Under the pieces are notes generated by a model. The model saw only the letters and a program-made list of their open reading frames with translations, made no database searches and was not told where the DNA came from. From Duganella zoogloeoides (GTDB taxonomy: Bacteria; Pseudomonadota; Gammaproteobacteria; Burkholderiales; Burkholderiaceae_D), in NCBI RefSeq assembly GCF_034479515.1, contig NZ_CP140152.1:4092001-4156000 (forward strand): 64,000 nt of DNA. Direction: 5' to 3'. A program made the translations under genes and the position numbers. The number at the start of each line of letters is the position of its first letter. Within the stretch, counting starts at the first letter, position 1. This document shows, in pieces, positions 53,926 through 64,000 of the stretch.

Positions 53926-53937
53926 GTTGAGATAAAC

Positions 53938-53959
53938 ATCTAATTAGATAATTATCTAA
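53938..53959 (-). promoter_or_regulatory. Overlapping palindromes, probable SdpR operator
   Basis: ATCTAATTAGAT (53938-53949) and the 16-bp perfect palindrome TTAGATAATTATCTAA (53944-53959) overlap by 6 bp, 13-34 nt upstream of the regulator start. The AT-rich block also supplies -10-like sequence, as expected of a repressor site on its own promoter. Confidence 0.7.
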
Positions 53960-54026
53960 ATATAGAGGAATGGGAACAAGCGGTCAAATAATTTCACTGA
54001 CCGGTGGCCTGACGGGCGTCTGCACG

Positions 54027-54308
54027 CTACCGATGGAAGTCGATCTGGAAAGTGACAGGGCCGACTAAGGCAACCTCATGTTGAATGGCGGGTTCCACGA
54101 TACCCGGCTGATCCGGCGTCAACAGAATCTCTTCCGGTTCGCGCCGTGCATCGGTGATCCGGTAGAGCAGGCTTCCTTCCAGAATGGTGATGCGGCCCCA
54201 TACATCGGCAGCGGTGGTATGCGCGCGCTGCAAGGCTGCGGGTACGGTGTCCTGGGTAAATACAGGGGTGCTACGGTAGTGTGCGGCGCTGGAAGGTATG
54301 GTGTTCAT
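54027..54308 (-). CDS. DUF1971 cupin-like protein
   Basis: This is a 93-residue protein that matches the DUF1971 (TehB-associated) cupin domain: a PVFTQDTVPAALQRAHTTAA opening, WGRITILEGSLLYRI, then PGIVEPAIQHEV and a final VTFQIDFHR strand. The family is small and of unknown activity. It is often near nitric-oxide-responsive or tellurite-related genes. It is divergent from the alternative oxidase across 254 bp. The His in QHEV and the GS-x-L-Y-RI strand suggest an anion- or metal-binding barrel. Confidence 0.88.
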   Translation of the reverse strand: MNTIPSSAAHYRSTPVFTQDTVPAALQRAHTTAADVWGRITILEGSLLYRITDARREPEEILLTPDQPGIVEPAIQHEVALVGPVTFQIDFHR

Positions 54309-54461
54309 GCGGTATCTCCTGAGGTTGAAATATGTTGCGCTTGCAAAATACGTTGGTTCAAGATTAGCTGATAGTGGCCCTTCGGACGATGCCGCCCCCC
54401 AACTAATGGTAGAGCTTGAGGGCCGTGCGGTTACAGGGCAAATATTAATTTTTCAAGTGCA

Positions 54462-54502
54462 TTGACAGGTTTATTTTTAAAGATGTATTCTACCTACATG
54501 TT
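54462..54502 (+). promoter_or_regulatory. Promoter of aox with an NsrR-like site
   Basis: TTGACA (54462-54467) and TATTCT (54486-54491), 18 bp apart, form a sigma-70 promoter. The 11-1-11 inverted repeat AAGATGTATTC-T-ACCTACATGTT (54480-54502) covers the -10. Its left half matches the NsrR half-site AAGATGCATTT at 9 of 11 positions, the right half less well. NsrR would block transcription until nitric oxide destroys its cluster. Confidence 0.5.
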
Positions 54503-54562
54503 TTGTGATCCGGCCGATTACATGCCTTCTTCTAGCAATATCACACTGACGGGAGCAAAAAA

Positions 54563-55207
54563 ATGAAAACAAGTGACCACATCGCATTGGACGACCACCA
54601 TGCCGCCCGCAACATTTCTGATCGCATCGCATTGGGGATCACCCTGACGCTGCGCTTTTTCGCCGACACCTTCTTCGCTAAGCGCTACGGCAACCGCGCC
54701 ATCGTGCTGGAGACCGTCGCCGCAGTACCGGGCATGGTTGGTGGAATGCTGGTCCACCTGCGCTGCCTGCGCTGGATGGTGGATGACAACAACTGGATCC
54801 GTACGCTGCTGGACGAGGCTGAAAATGAACGCATGCACTTGATGACATTCGTCGAGATCGCCAAGCCCAGCTGGTTTGAACGCGTCGTGATCCTGGTTGT
54901 TCAGGCCCTGTTTTTTATGTTCTTCTTCCTGCTTTACCTGGTCTCTGCCCGTACGGCCCACCGCCTGGTCGGCTATTTTGAGGAACAAGCGGTGGTGAGC
55001 TATACACTCTACCTTGAAGAGATCGATGCTGGACGGGTTGAGAACGTGCCGGCGCCAGCGATCGCCATCGCTTACTGGAACCTGCCTGCAAATGCCCGCT
55101 TGCGTGACGTGGTAGTGGAAGTGCGCAAGGATGAAATGGGTCACCGCAATGTGAACCACGGATACGCCGATGCACTTACTCCTGTCAGCATCGACCTCAA
55201 AGCATAA
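54563..55207 (+). CDS. aox: Alternative oxidase (cyanide-insensitive ubiquinol oxidase)
   Basis: This is a 214-residue membrane-bound diiron oxidase. Diiron motifs are the LETVAAVPGM Glu (about 50-59), DEAENERMHLMTF (ExxH, about 88-100), LYLEEIDAG (about 150-158) and DEMGHRNVNH (ExxH, about 190-199). Two hydrophobic stretches lie between. AOX oxidises ubiquinol and reduces O2 to water without pumping protons, and resists cyanide and nitric oxide. It is of typical bacterial length, without the plant regulatory Cys. It is followed 49 bp later by a truncated globin, and an NsrR-like site lies upstream. Confidence 0.96.
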   Translation: MKTSDHIALDDHHAARNISDRIALGITLTLRFFADTFFAKRYGNRAIVLETVAAVPGMVGGMLVHLRCLRWMVDDNNWIRTLLDEAENERMHLMTFVEIAKPSWFERVVILVVQALFFMFFFLLYLVSARTAHRLVGYFEEQAVVSYTLYLEEIDAGRVENVPAPAIAIAYWNLPANARLRDVVVEVRKDEMGHRNVNHGYADALTPVSIDLKA

Positions 55208-55255
55208 TCTTCGTCCGCCAGACGGGTAAAAGCCGCACAAGTACAAGGATCAGCA

Positions 55256-55681
55256 ATGGCATATCACGAACTCACTGCCGCATCGATAACGATGCTTGTC
55301 CATCAGTTTTATGACGATGTACGGGGCGACGCAGAGCTTTTCCCAATCTTCGAGGCTGCCATCGGCGCGGACTGGGCGCCGCATCTCGACCGCATGGTCG
55401 ACTTCTGGGCGACGGTGATGTTGGGAACAAAAAGCTTCCAGGGGAATGTCTTCGGCAAACACATGCTGCTGCAAGGAGTCACCAGCGAACACTTTGTGCG
55501 CTGGCTTGCCAAATTCAAGGCGGTCAGCAGCCGTCTGTTCAGGCCGGAAATCGCAGCGCAATTCCACATGACCGCTGAGCGAATTGCAACTTCACTCGAG
55601 TATGGATTCTTCGGCGAAAAAGACTTCGCACCGCCAACTCTGCACCGTAGAAATAACCTGCCTGGAACATCGGTTATTTGA
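55256..55681 (+). CDS. Group III truncated haemoglobin
   Basis: This is a 141-residue 2/2-type globin. It has FYDDVRGDAELFPIFEAAI (helix B/CD), WAPHLDRMVDFWATVMLGT, then FGKHMLLQGVTSEHFVRWL with a proximal His (likely H64-region GKHM or EHF), and a C-terminal IATSLEYGFFGEKDF block. Group III globins bind O2 and NO and may dispose of NO. It is cotranscribed with aox, which suggests handling of NO or low O2 alongside cyanide-resistant respiration. About 15 C-terminal residues look variable. Confidence 0.9.
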   Translation: MAYHELTAASITMLVHQFYDDVRGDAELFPIFEAAIGADWAPHLDRMVDFWATVMLGTKSFQGNVFGKHMLLQGVTSEHFVRWLAKFKAVSSRLFRPEIAAQFHMTAERIATSLEYGFFGEKDFAPPTLHRRNNLPGTSVI

Positions 55682-55735
55682 TACCAGCATCAGCATACGC
55701 GCGGCAAACTTACCGCCCTGCGCACGCTGGCGCTA

Positions 55736-58600
55736 TCAGAAAGCGTAACGCGCGCTGAACTTCACGGTGCGCATCGGGCCGCCCACCGAGTTGGGCACGC
55801 CGAGGTTGGCATTGTCGCCGCCGAGACGGTTTTGCGGATTACCGGGGCCGCCGCCCCAGCCGTCGTAACCGCCGTAGTTGATGCTGTTGAACAGGTTGAG
55901 CACGTCCGCGCGCAGCGACAGCGCGCCGAACGCGAACTTGACTTCCTTGGCCAGGCCCACGTCCACCTGGCGGAAGTTGCTGCCCTTGCCTTCGGCCGCC
56001 ACGCAGCTGGTGGAACCGCGCGAGCAGTCGGTGATCCGGTACGGCAGGCCCGAGCCGACCGTCACTTTCCCCGACACCATCAACCCGAACGGCAGCAAGC
56101 CGTCCGACACGCCCGCCACCACCAGCCGGTGCTTTTCGACGTCGGTCGATGGATTCCAGGCAGTGGCGTAGCGGCCGTAGGTCCAGTTGAAGGTGTTGTT
56201 GGTCCACTCGTTGTTGGTGGTTTCGCCGCGGCTGTAGGTGTACGTCGCGCCCAGGCTCCAGGTGGACGCCTTGGTATAAGGCTTGTCCAGTTTCAGGTAA
56301 ATGTTCTCGGCCTTGGCCTGGGTGATGAAGTCACCGAGCACCAGGGTGCTGTAACCCGGCACCGAGCCGAACAGCGGATCGATCGGGCTGCCGTTGCCCC
56401 AGGTGCCGTTGACGTCGCGGTTGCCGCCGAACCAGTTGAATTGGTTGCGGCTGCGCGAATTGGTGTAACCCACTTCGCCGTTCCAGCGGCCCAGCGCCTG
56501 GCGCAGGCCAACGCTGAACTGGTCGGTGTACGCCATCTTGTGGTTGTTCCTGATCAGCCAGATTTCGCCGCCCGGCTGCGAGTTCTTTTGCGCCTCGTCG
56601 AGCGCGTGGTTGGCAATTGCGCGGTCATACGCCCTGCCCCAGCCAGCAAACAGCACCGAGGCGCGGTCGCCGTTGATATCGTACGACAGGCCCAGGCGCG
56701 GCGCCCACGCATCCTTGAACGGCTTGCGGCTGTTGCCGTTGCTGATGTAGTCGGCGATGTTGACGCCGCCCTTGGCCAGCGACTGCGCATAGGTCTGGCC
56801 GGCAGCGGCACCGTCGCGGGGATCTTGCCGGTCGAAGATGGCCGCGCGGTCGGCCGGCGTGGCGTAGCTGTCGTTGAGCATATTGCTCTCGTAGTCGTAG
56901 CGCACACCGAGATTGAGCAGCAGCTTGTCGGTGGCCTGCCAGTCGTCCTGGAAATAAATACCGTACTGATTGTTGGAGAACGCCACGCCAGCGGACGGAA
57001 TTGCCGGCTCCGAGCGGATCAGGCTCGGGATCCCGGTGGTGGTGTCGATGCGCTCCCAGCGCTGCTCGACCGCGCGCGCGGTGCCGGACAGGTTGTAATC
57101 GATGCGTTTCACCTTTACCCCGGCCTTGAAGGTATGGTTTTCCAGCCCGCTATAGGTGAGATCGTCCTGCAACAACAGGCCGCGCTGCTGGCGGAACTGG
57201 TTGTTGGGCGAGCCGCCGGTGATCAGCACATCGACCACGTTGTTATCGGAGTTGCTGGGAGAGACCTGGTAACGCACGTACGGGTTGGCCGCCTCAGAAC
57301 GTGGGTTCCAGCTGTATTTTTCGTAGCCGAAGCGCGCTTCGTTCAAAAAGCCCTTGTCGCTCCACTCGTGCTTGACGTCGAAGCGGTCTTCATCGTTGGT
57401 ACGGTCAAGAACGTTTTCGGCGACGCTGAGCTTGAGGTCTTCGGGGATCAGGTCGGACTCGCGGCGCACGCGGGCAGTCGCCTCCATGCGCTGGTTGCGC
57501 GAGATCTGCGCATCGACTTTGACCAGGAGCAGGTCTTCCTTGAAGCTCGATACTTGCGAGCCCTGGCGCGCCAGCAGCGACGGCACGATACCGGCATCGG
57601 GCAGCAAGTCGGTGCGCTGCGCAATCACCTGGCGCGGGCTGTCGATCTTCTTGCCCTCGTAGGCGATGAAGAAGTGCGCGACGTCTTCCTTGATCGGACC
57701 GCCGAGCGTCACGCCATACTGGTCCTGCGACGACGACGGCCGGCCCACGCCCTGGCGCTCGGACTCCTTCTGAAACGGGTCCTTGGCAGTGAGGTTGGTG
57801 CCGCTGTGGTCCCAGAACACGTCGCCGCTCAGGGTATTGCCGCCCGACTTGGTCACGGCGGTAATCGCCGCGCTCGACACCTGGTCGAACTCGGCCTTGT
57901 AGTTTTGCGCGATGACCTTGTACTCGGCCACGGCCGATTGCGGGAACGGATTGCCCCGGCTCGAATCGAGCCCAGACACGCCGCCACGCAGGATATTGTT
58001 CTTCTGGCTGACGCCATCGATGAACACGTTGACATTGTCCTGGCTCTGCGCGCCGCTCTGCATCTTGACGTTGCCGGCAGTATCGACATTGAAGCGCACG
58101 CCGGGCGCCAGGTCGGCAAACGACAGGAAGTTGCGGGTGACCTGCGGCAGCTTTTCGATCTGCTGGCGCGACACCGACGTGCCCACCTCGGAACCGGTCA
58201 CGTCGCGCCGCGACGCCGAGCCGGTGATCACCACCTGCTGCACGCCCGCCTGCAACTGCAGGTTGACCTGGCTGGTCTGGCCCACGCTGACGGTGACCGG
58301 TTCAGCCTGCTGCTCGCCCACGCGGATGCGGTAGGTGCCGGGCGCCACGCCGGTGAGCACATAGCTGCCGTCGGCGCGGGTGGTGGTTTCATACTTATAA
58401 CCGTTGAGTTCGTTGGTGGCGGTGACAGCGGCGCCAGCCGAGGGTGCTGCGCCGCTGGCAACCTGGCCTTGAATGGTGGCGGTACTGAGCTGGGCGTGCG
58501 CCAGCGGGGCCACCATCAGCGCGGCGGCAAATGTTGCGGCCAGCGCGGTGGACATGACGGACAGGCGAAAGGCAGGCGTATGCCGGGCAGAGCTATTCAT
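55736..58600 (-). CDS. Oar-type TonB-dependent receptor with carboxypeptidase-regulatory-like domain
   Basis: This is a 954-residue outer-membrane receptor. A signal peptide is cleaved near APLAHAQ. A CarboxypepD_reg-like beta-sandwich (ADGSYVLTGVAPGTYRIRVG, about 75-94) precedes a plug (VVITGSASRRDVTGSEVGTS; VNVFIDGVSQKNNI) and a large barrel ending VKFSARYAF. Such receptors, named after Myxococcus Oar, take up peptides, polysaccharides or other large ligands. There is no adjacent binding lipoprotein or hydrolase. It converges on the globin gene. A 17-bp palindrome about 120 bp upstream is a likely operator. Confidence 0.95.
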   Translation of the reverse strand: MNSSARHTPAFRLSVMSTALAATFAAALMVAPLAHAQLSTATIQGQVASGAAPSAGAAVTATNELNGYKYETTTRADGSYVLTGVAPGTYRIRVGEQQAEPVTVSVGQTSQVNLQLQAGVQQVVITGSASRRDVTGSEVGTSVSRQQIEKLPQVTRNFLSFADLAPGVRFNVDTAGNVKMQSGAQSQDNVNVFIDGVSQKNNILRGGVSGLDSSRGNPFPQSAVAEYKVIAQNYKAEFDQVSSAAITAVTKSGGNTLSGDVFWDHSGTNLTAKDPFQKESERQGVGRPSSSQDQYGVTLGGPIKEDVAHFFIAYEGKKIDSPRQVIAQRTDLLPDAGIVPSLLARQGSQVSSFKEDLLLVKVDAQISRNQRMEATARVRRESDLIPEDLKLSVAENVLDRTNDEDRFDVKHEWSDKGFLNEARFGYEKYSWNPRSEAANPYVRYQVSPSNSDNNVVDVLITGGSPNNQFRQQRGLLLQDDLTYSGLENHTFKAGVKVKRIDYNLSGTARAVEQRWERIDTTTGIPSLIRSEPAIPSAGVAFSNNQYGIYFQDDWQATDKLLLNLGVRYDYESNMLNDSYATPADRAAIFDRQDPRDGAAAGQTYAQSLAKGGVNIADYISNGNSRKPFKDAWAPRLGLSYDINGDRASVLFAGWGRAYDRAIANHALDEAQKNSQPGGEIWLIRNNHKMAYTDQFSVGLRQALGRWNGEVGYTNSRSRNQFNWFGGNRDVNGTWGNGSPIDPLFGSVPGYSTLVLGDFITQAKAENIYLKLDKPYTKASTWSLGATYTYSRGETTNNEWTNNTFNWTYGRYATAWNPSTDVEKHRLVVAGVSDGLLPFGLMVSGKVTVGSGLPYRITDCSRGSTSCVAAEGKGSNFRQVDVGLAKEVKFAFGALSLRADVLNLFNSINYGGYDGWGGGPGNPQNRLGGDNANLGVPNSVGGPMRTVKFSARYAF

Positions 58601-58719
58601 GGGTACTCCTGGTTTTGTCGTTCGGAATAATCACCAGGCATGGCGCCGCAAGGGGGCGCCGATGATGCTGACAGTGGTGAGGCCGCGCGCCCCCGACGCA
58701 GAGACGGGGGCGCATCACT

Positions 58720-58736
58720 ATGTAAATTGTTTACAT
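58720..58736. promoter_or_regulatory. ATGTAAA-TTG-TTTACAT palindrome upstream of the Oar-type receptor
   Basis: This is a perfect 17-bp inverted repeat with 7-bp arms and a 3-bp centre, in a 211-bp gap between receptor and marC starts/ends. TGTAAA/TTTACA half-sites are typical of LacI- and other HTH-type sugar regulators. No such regulator gene is in the window. Confidence 0.55.
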
Positions 58737-58811
58737 TGTTGTTTCAGCCACTGTAGCGCCGTTGCTCGCGCACTGTACAGCTTTTTTTCAATCGGGACGC
58801 GGTCCTGCGGC

Positions 58812-59408
58812 CTACAAGGTCTTGACGAACTCGCGTATTCCGCTCAGCAGCATCTCGATCGACATCGCGGTCAGAATCAGCCCCATCAGCCGCTCGAACG
58901 CGGTCATTACCTGCGGACCCAGCACTTTTTGCAGGCGCTCGGCGGACAGGAACACGGCCAGCCACACCACCGCCACGGCAGCGAGCGCCGCCACGTGCAC
59001 CAGCACTTCACCGGTGCTCTCGCTCGAGAACAGCAGCACGGTCGCCAGCGCGGACGGGCCGGCCAGCGCAGGAATGGCCAGCGGCACGATGAACGGCTCG
59101 GCGCCATCGGTGCGGCCCAGCACGCCATCGGGATGGGGGAAGATCATGCGGATCGAGATCAACAGCAGGATCACGGCGCCGCCGATGCGCAGCGCCACCT
59201 CGGACAAATGCAGTGCCGCCAGGAAGTGACGCCCAAAAAACATGAAGATCAGCAGCAGGCCGAACGCGATCGCGCACTCGCGGATGACGATGCGCGGCCG
59301 GCGCGCCGGCGGCACCGGGTTGAGCACGCTGGCAAACAGCGGCACGTTGCCAAACGGATCGGTCACCAGGACCAGCAGGATGAAAGTCTGAAAGAAGTCT
59401 TGGGTCAT
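58812..59408 (-). CDS. marC: MarC-family membrane protein
   Basis: This is a 198-residue polytopic protein with about six membrane segments. It has VTDPFGNVPLFASVL (about 15-29), LLLIFMFFGRHFL, LRIGGAVILLLISIRMIF, PLAIPALAGPSALATVLLF (about 103-121) and a C-terminal IEMLLSGIREFV. Members are transporter-like UPF0056 proteins of uncertain substrate, originally linked to multiple antibiotic resistance. The ATG at 59406-59408 is chosen because it starts the first membrane segment. A terminator for the upstream gene lies just before it. Confidence 0.92.
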   Translation of the reverse strand: MTQDFFQTFILLVLVTDPFGNVPLFASVLNPVPPARRPRIVIRECAIAFGLLLIFMFFGRHFLAALHLSEVALRIGGAVILLLISIRMIFPHPDGVLGRTDGAEPFIVPLAIPALAGPSALATVLLFSSESTGEVLVHVAALAAVAVVWLAVFLSAERLQKVLGPQVMTAFERLMGLILTAMSIEMLLSGIREFVKTL

Positions 59409-59426
59409 ATTTTTATTTTTAAAATT

Positions 59427-59447
59427 AAAAAGGGAGCCGAAGCTCCC
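59427..59447 (-). terminator. Terminator after the phosphoribosyltransferase
   Basis: On the minus strand GGGAGC-TTCG-GCTCCC forms a 6-bp stem with a stable UUCG-type tetraloop followed by TTTTT. It closes the hisZ-purA-phosphoribosyltransferase unit. It ends 18 bp before marC. Confidence 0.92.
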
Positions 59448-59464
59448 CTTGTCAGCAACCGCGA

Positions 59465-60004
59465 TTAAGCGTCGCCTTTTTTGATCCAGGCCGCGAGTTG
59501 ATGCGGACGCAGACCGTCGTAGTCCTCGAACGGTTGATGGATCCACGGATTGTGCGGCAGTTCTTCCATCTGGTAATCCGGACGGAAAGCCGAGCTGCCC
59601 TTGGTCCAGATTACGGCCGAACGCACTTCGGTCACGCCTTCGAAGTTCTCTTTCAAGTGTTGCATCACCTTGATCAGGGTAACGCCCGAGTCGGCCAGGT
59701 CATCGACCAGCAGGATCTTGCCGGACAGCGGGCCCTTGGTCATCGTCATGTACTTGGCGATGTCCAGGTCGCCCTGGGTGGTGCCCTTGTCTTCGCGGTA
59801 CGAGCTGGTCGACAGGATCGCCAGCGGCACGTCGAAGATGCGGGAGAAGACGTCGCCAGGACGCACGCCGCCGCGCGCCAGGCACAGCACCATGTCGAAT
59901 TTCCAGCCGGACTCATGCACCTTGAGCGCCAGGCGCTCGATCAGGCGGTGGTATTCGTCCCAGGACACCCAGAGGTGTTTTTCGTTGGTTTGCGGGTTGT
60001 TCAT
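59465..60004 (-). CDS. Phosphoribosyltransferase (xanthine/hypoxanthine type)
   Basis: This is a 179-residue type I PRTase. The PRPP loop LLVDDLADSGVTL (about 98-110) is the diagnostic VVDDLxDSG motif, and an ARGGVRPGDVFSR loop (about 43-55) binds pyrophosphate. Members salvage purine bases with PRPP. The gene follows purA directly (13 bp), a placement common in Burkholderiales and consistent with purine metabolism. The ATG at 60002-60004 has GAGGAG upstream. Confidence 0.92.
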   Translation of the reverse strand: MNNPQTNEKHLWVSWDEYHRLIERLALKVHESGWKFDMVLCLARGGVRPGDVFSRIFDVPLAILSTSSYREDKGTTQGDLDIAKYMTMTKGPLSGKILLVDDLADSGVTLIKVMQHLKENFEGVTEVRSAVIWTKGSSAFRPDYQMEELPHNPWIHQPFEDYDGLRPHQLAAWIKKGDA

Positions 60005-60017
60005 GACACTCCTCTTG

Positions 60018-62493
<2,476 letters not shown>

Positions 62494-62623
62494 GGGAGAC
62501 AATGATTAAATAATGAACAAGGGGGCGCGGGCGCCGCGTGTCAACAAGTGACAGGCCGAACCTGATATTTTACGCGAAAATGCTGGGGGGGAGGTAAAAA
62601 TTGAAAAGCCGGCGACCGCAAGT

Positions 62624-62707
62624 CCGTCATTCCCGCGAAAGCGGGAATCCATAGACCGGTAGATTCGTCATACGTTCCATGGATCCCCGCGTACGCGAGG
62701 ATGACGG
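62624..62707. repeat. dRS3-like inverted-repeat element
   Basis: Two 29-bp arms (62624-62652 and 62679-62707) match at 24 of 29 positions when one is inverted. Each contains a dRS3-type palindrome: ATTCCC-N8-GGGAAT on the left, a degenerate copy on the right. Further short GCCGGCG/CGCCGGC pairing at 62608-62614 and 62717-62723 extends the structure. It lies between hisZ and hflC and looks like a dispersed repeat. Confidence 0.75.
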
Positions 62708-62739
62708 CTCACAAGCCGCCGGCAATGAAGATACTGTGC

Positions 62740-63633
62740 TTACTTCTGACCGCCGGCGCCGGAGTTCTTGAAGTACTTGAAGAAGTCCGAGCTCGGATCG
62801 ACCACCATCACGTCGCCCTGGCTCTTGAACGTGGAGCGGTACGCTTCCAGGCTACGGTAAAACTTGTAGAACTCCGGATTGCGGCCGAACGCTTCGGCGT
62901 AGATCTGCGATGCCTTGGCGTCGCCTTCACCACGGATGTTCTCGGCATCGCGGTACGCTTCGGCCAGGATCACGGTGCGCTGGCGGTCGGCGTCGGCGCG
63001 GATGGTTTCCGAGGCCGCCGAACCGGTCGAACGCAGCTCGTTGGCGACGCGCATGCGCTCGGCCTTCATGCGTTCGTACACCGAGTTGTTGATCTGCTCG
63101 ACGTATTCCACGCGTTTCAGGCGCACATCGATGATCTCGACGCCGATCTGGGCCGATTCCAGCACCACCTTGTTGCGGATCGCTTCCATCACCTGGCCAC
63201 GCTTGCCCGAGATCACTTCGCTGACCGTGTGCTTGGTGATTTCCTCGTTCAGCGCCGACTTGATGATGACCGACATGCGGTCGCGGGCACGGGTTTCGTC
63301 GCCGCCGAAGGTGACGTAGTACAGCTTGGCCTGGCCTTCGTTGCGGCCAATGCGCCACTTGACGAAGCTATCGACCAGGATGTTCATCTTCTCGGCCGTG
63401 ATGAAGCGCTCGGCGTCCGGCGACTCGATGGTCATGATCCGGTTATCGAGCAGCACCACGTTCTGGAACGGTGGCGGCAGCTTGAAGTGCAGGCCGGGCT
63501 CGCGGACCACTTCCTTGATCTGGCCCAGCGCGAACACGATCGCGTATTTGCGCTGGTCGACCACGAAGATCATCGACGACAGGATCAGCAGCAGGACAAA
63601 ACCTGCCACGAGGGTACTGACTATGCGATTCAT
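62740..63633 (-). CDS. hflC: FtsH protease regulator HflC
   Basis: This is a 297-residue stomatin/prohibitin-family protein. One N-terminal membrane anchor (about 4-24) is followed by SPFH domain motifs VVDQRKYAIVFALGQI and LLDNRIMTIESPDAERF, then a coiled-coil C-terminal region (about 170-235, ERMKAERMRVANELRS). With HflK it forms an inner-membrane complex around FtsH and limits its proteolysis. Its ATG overlaps the hflK stop by one base (TAATG). The dRS3-like repeat follows downstream. Confidence 0.97.
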   Translation of the reverse strand: MNRIVSTLVAGFVLLLILSSMIFVVDQRKYAIVFALGQIKEVVREPGLHFKLPPPFQNVVLLDNRIMTIESPDAERFITAEKMNILVDSFVKWRIGRNEGQAKLYYVTFGGDETRARDRMSVIIKSALNEEITKHTVSEVISGKRGQVMEAIRNKVVLESAQIGVEIIDVRLKRVEYVEQINNSVYERMKAERMRVANELRSTGSAASETIRADADRQRTVILAEAYRDAENIRGEGDAKASQIYAEAFGRNPEFYKFYRSLEAYRSTFKSQGDVMVVDPSSDFFKYFKNSGAGGQK

Positions 63634-64000
63634 TAACGACTCTCCCGTTCACGTGAGGAATCCCGTGGGCGTGGCTCGCGCTGGCGGCTCACTTCCACCG
63701 ATGGCATCACGTCGGCCGGCAGCGTGGCCGTGGTCGGCGCGGTCGCTGGCGAACCGGTGTTGCTGCTGTTGTTGCCATGGCGTGCACTGTCTACCGCTGC
63801 CGCCTGGGCGATCAGCTTGTCGAGCGGCAGGTACAGCAAGTTGTTGCCGTTCTTGGAATCGACCATGACCTTGCTGGTGCTCGAGAAGATCTGCTGCATT
63901 GTGTCGAGGTACATGCGGTCGCGCGTGACGGCCGGCGCCTTCTGGTACTCGACCAGCACCTGCTTGAAGCGGTTGGCGTTACCGGTCGCGTTCTCGGTGA
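63633..64000 (-). CDS. hflK: FtsH protease regulator HflK (C-terminal part)
   Basis: This is the last about 122 codons only; the gene continues beyond the right edge. NATGNANRFKQVLVEYQKAP and RDRMYLDTMQQIFSSTSKVM, followed by NNLLYLPLDKLI, are characteristic of HflK's C-terminal SPFH end and tail. The final about 45 residues are a variable Ser/Thr/Arg-rich tail (SRQREPRPRDSSRERESR). It is translationally coupled to hflC. Confidence 0.95.
   Translation of the reverse strand, partial: TENATGNANRFKQVLVEYQKAPAVTRDRMYLDTMQQIFSSTSKVMVDSKNGNNLLYLPLDKLIAQAAAVDSARHGNNSSNTGSPATAPTTATLPADVMPSVEVSRQREPRPRDSSRERESR

Overview
The window is a GC-rich stretch of a betaproteobacterial chromosome, most likely Oxalobacteraceae (Massilia, Duganella or Janthinobacterium group). 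The hisZ-purA-phosphoribosyltransferase run next to hflK-hflC, the DUF2760/Hsp70 pair, a PF10091 glucoamylase-like enzyme and several TonB-dependent receptors all fit this. The assignment rests on gene content and order; no database search was run.

Layout. 1-7.2 kb: the end of a uracil-DNA-glycosylase-like gene, a GH144-type glycoside hydrolase, a fumarylacetoacetate hydrolase/maleylacetoacetate isomerase pair with a divergent LysR regulator, an azoreductase-like flavoprotein, a ChaC-type glutathione cyclotransferase, and a PA0069-type radical SAM gene behind a textbook LexA (SOS) box. 7.4-15.2 kb: a DUF2760-Hsp70-Hsp70/DUF3731 operon, tapT and a chemoreceptor. 15.25-32.3 kb: a type VI secretion (T6SS) locus with tssA, H, E, hcp, C, B, a TPR lipoprotein, tssK, tssL, an OmpA/BON protein, tagF, tssM, a TagX-like M15 peptidase and a divergent Ala-rich membrane protein. 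tssF, tssG, tssJ and vgrG are absent from the window. A strong terminator separates hcp from tssE.

32.4-37.3 kb is the most interesting system: a family 2A encapsulin operon. It encodes a rhodanese, serine O-acetyltransferase EpsC, an XRE regulator, the SrpI-like shell protein and a SufS-type cysteine desulfurase. The desulfurase carries an extra N-terminal Pro/Ala/Ser-rich segment of about 306 residues, expected to load it into the shell. The genes fit together as a cysteine and sulfur metabolism and storage compartment.

37.4-40.4 kb: an ArsR-like regulator with two small membrane proteins, a DinJ/YafQ toxin-antitoxin pair, and an unrecognised coiled-coil, zinc-ribbon membrane protein of visibly lower GC. 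40.6-47.2 kb: three identical tRNA-Asn(GTT) genes bracketing a TonB receptor, a DUF3334 protein and a large c-type-cytochrome-like lipoprotein. 47.3-53.9 kb: aromatic/aspartate aminotransferase, uvrB, pirin, a hydrolase and an SdpI/SdpR pair. 54-55.7 kb: DUF1971, alternative oxidase and a group III truncated globin, with an NsrR-like site, which suggests a nitric-oxide-tolerant respiration module. 55.7-64 kb: an Oar-type TonB receptor, marC, a purine phosphoribosyltransferase, purA, hisZ, a dRS3-like inverted repeat, hflC and partial hflK.

I found no rRNA, CRISPR array, transposase, prophage or replication origin.
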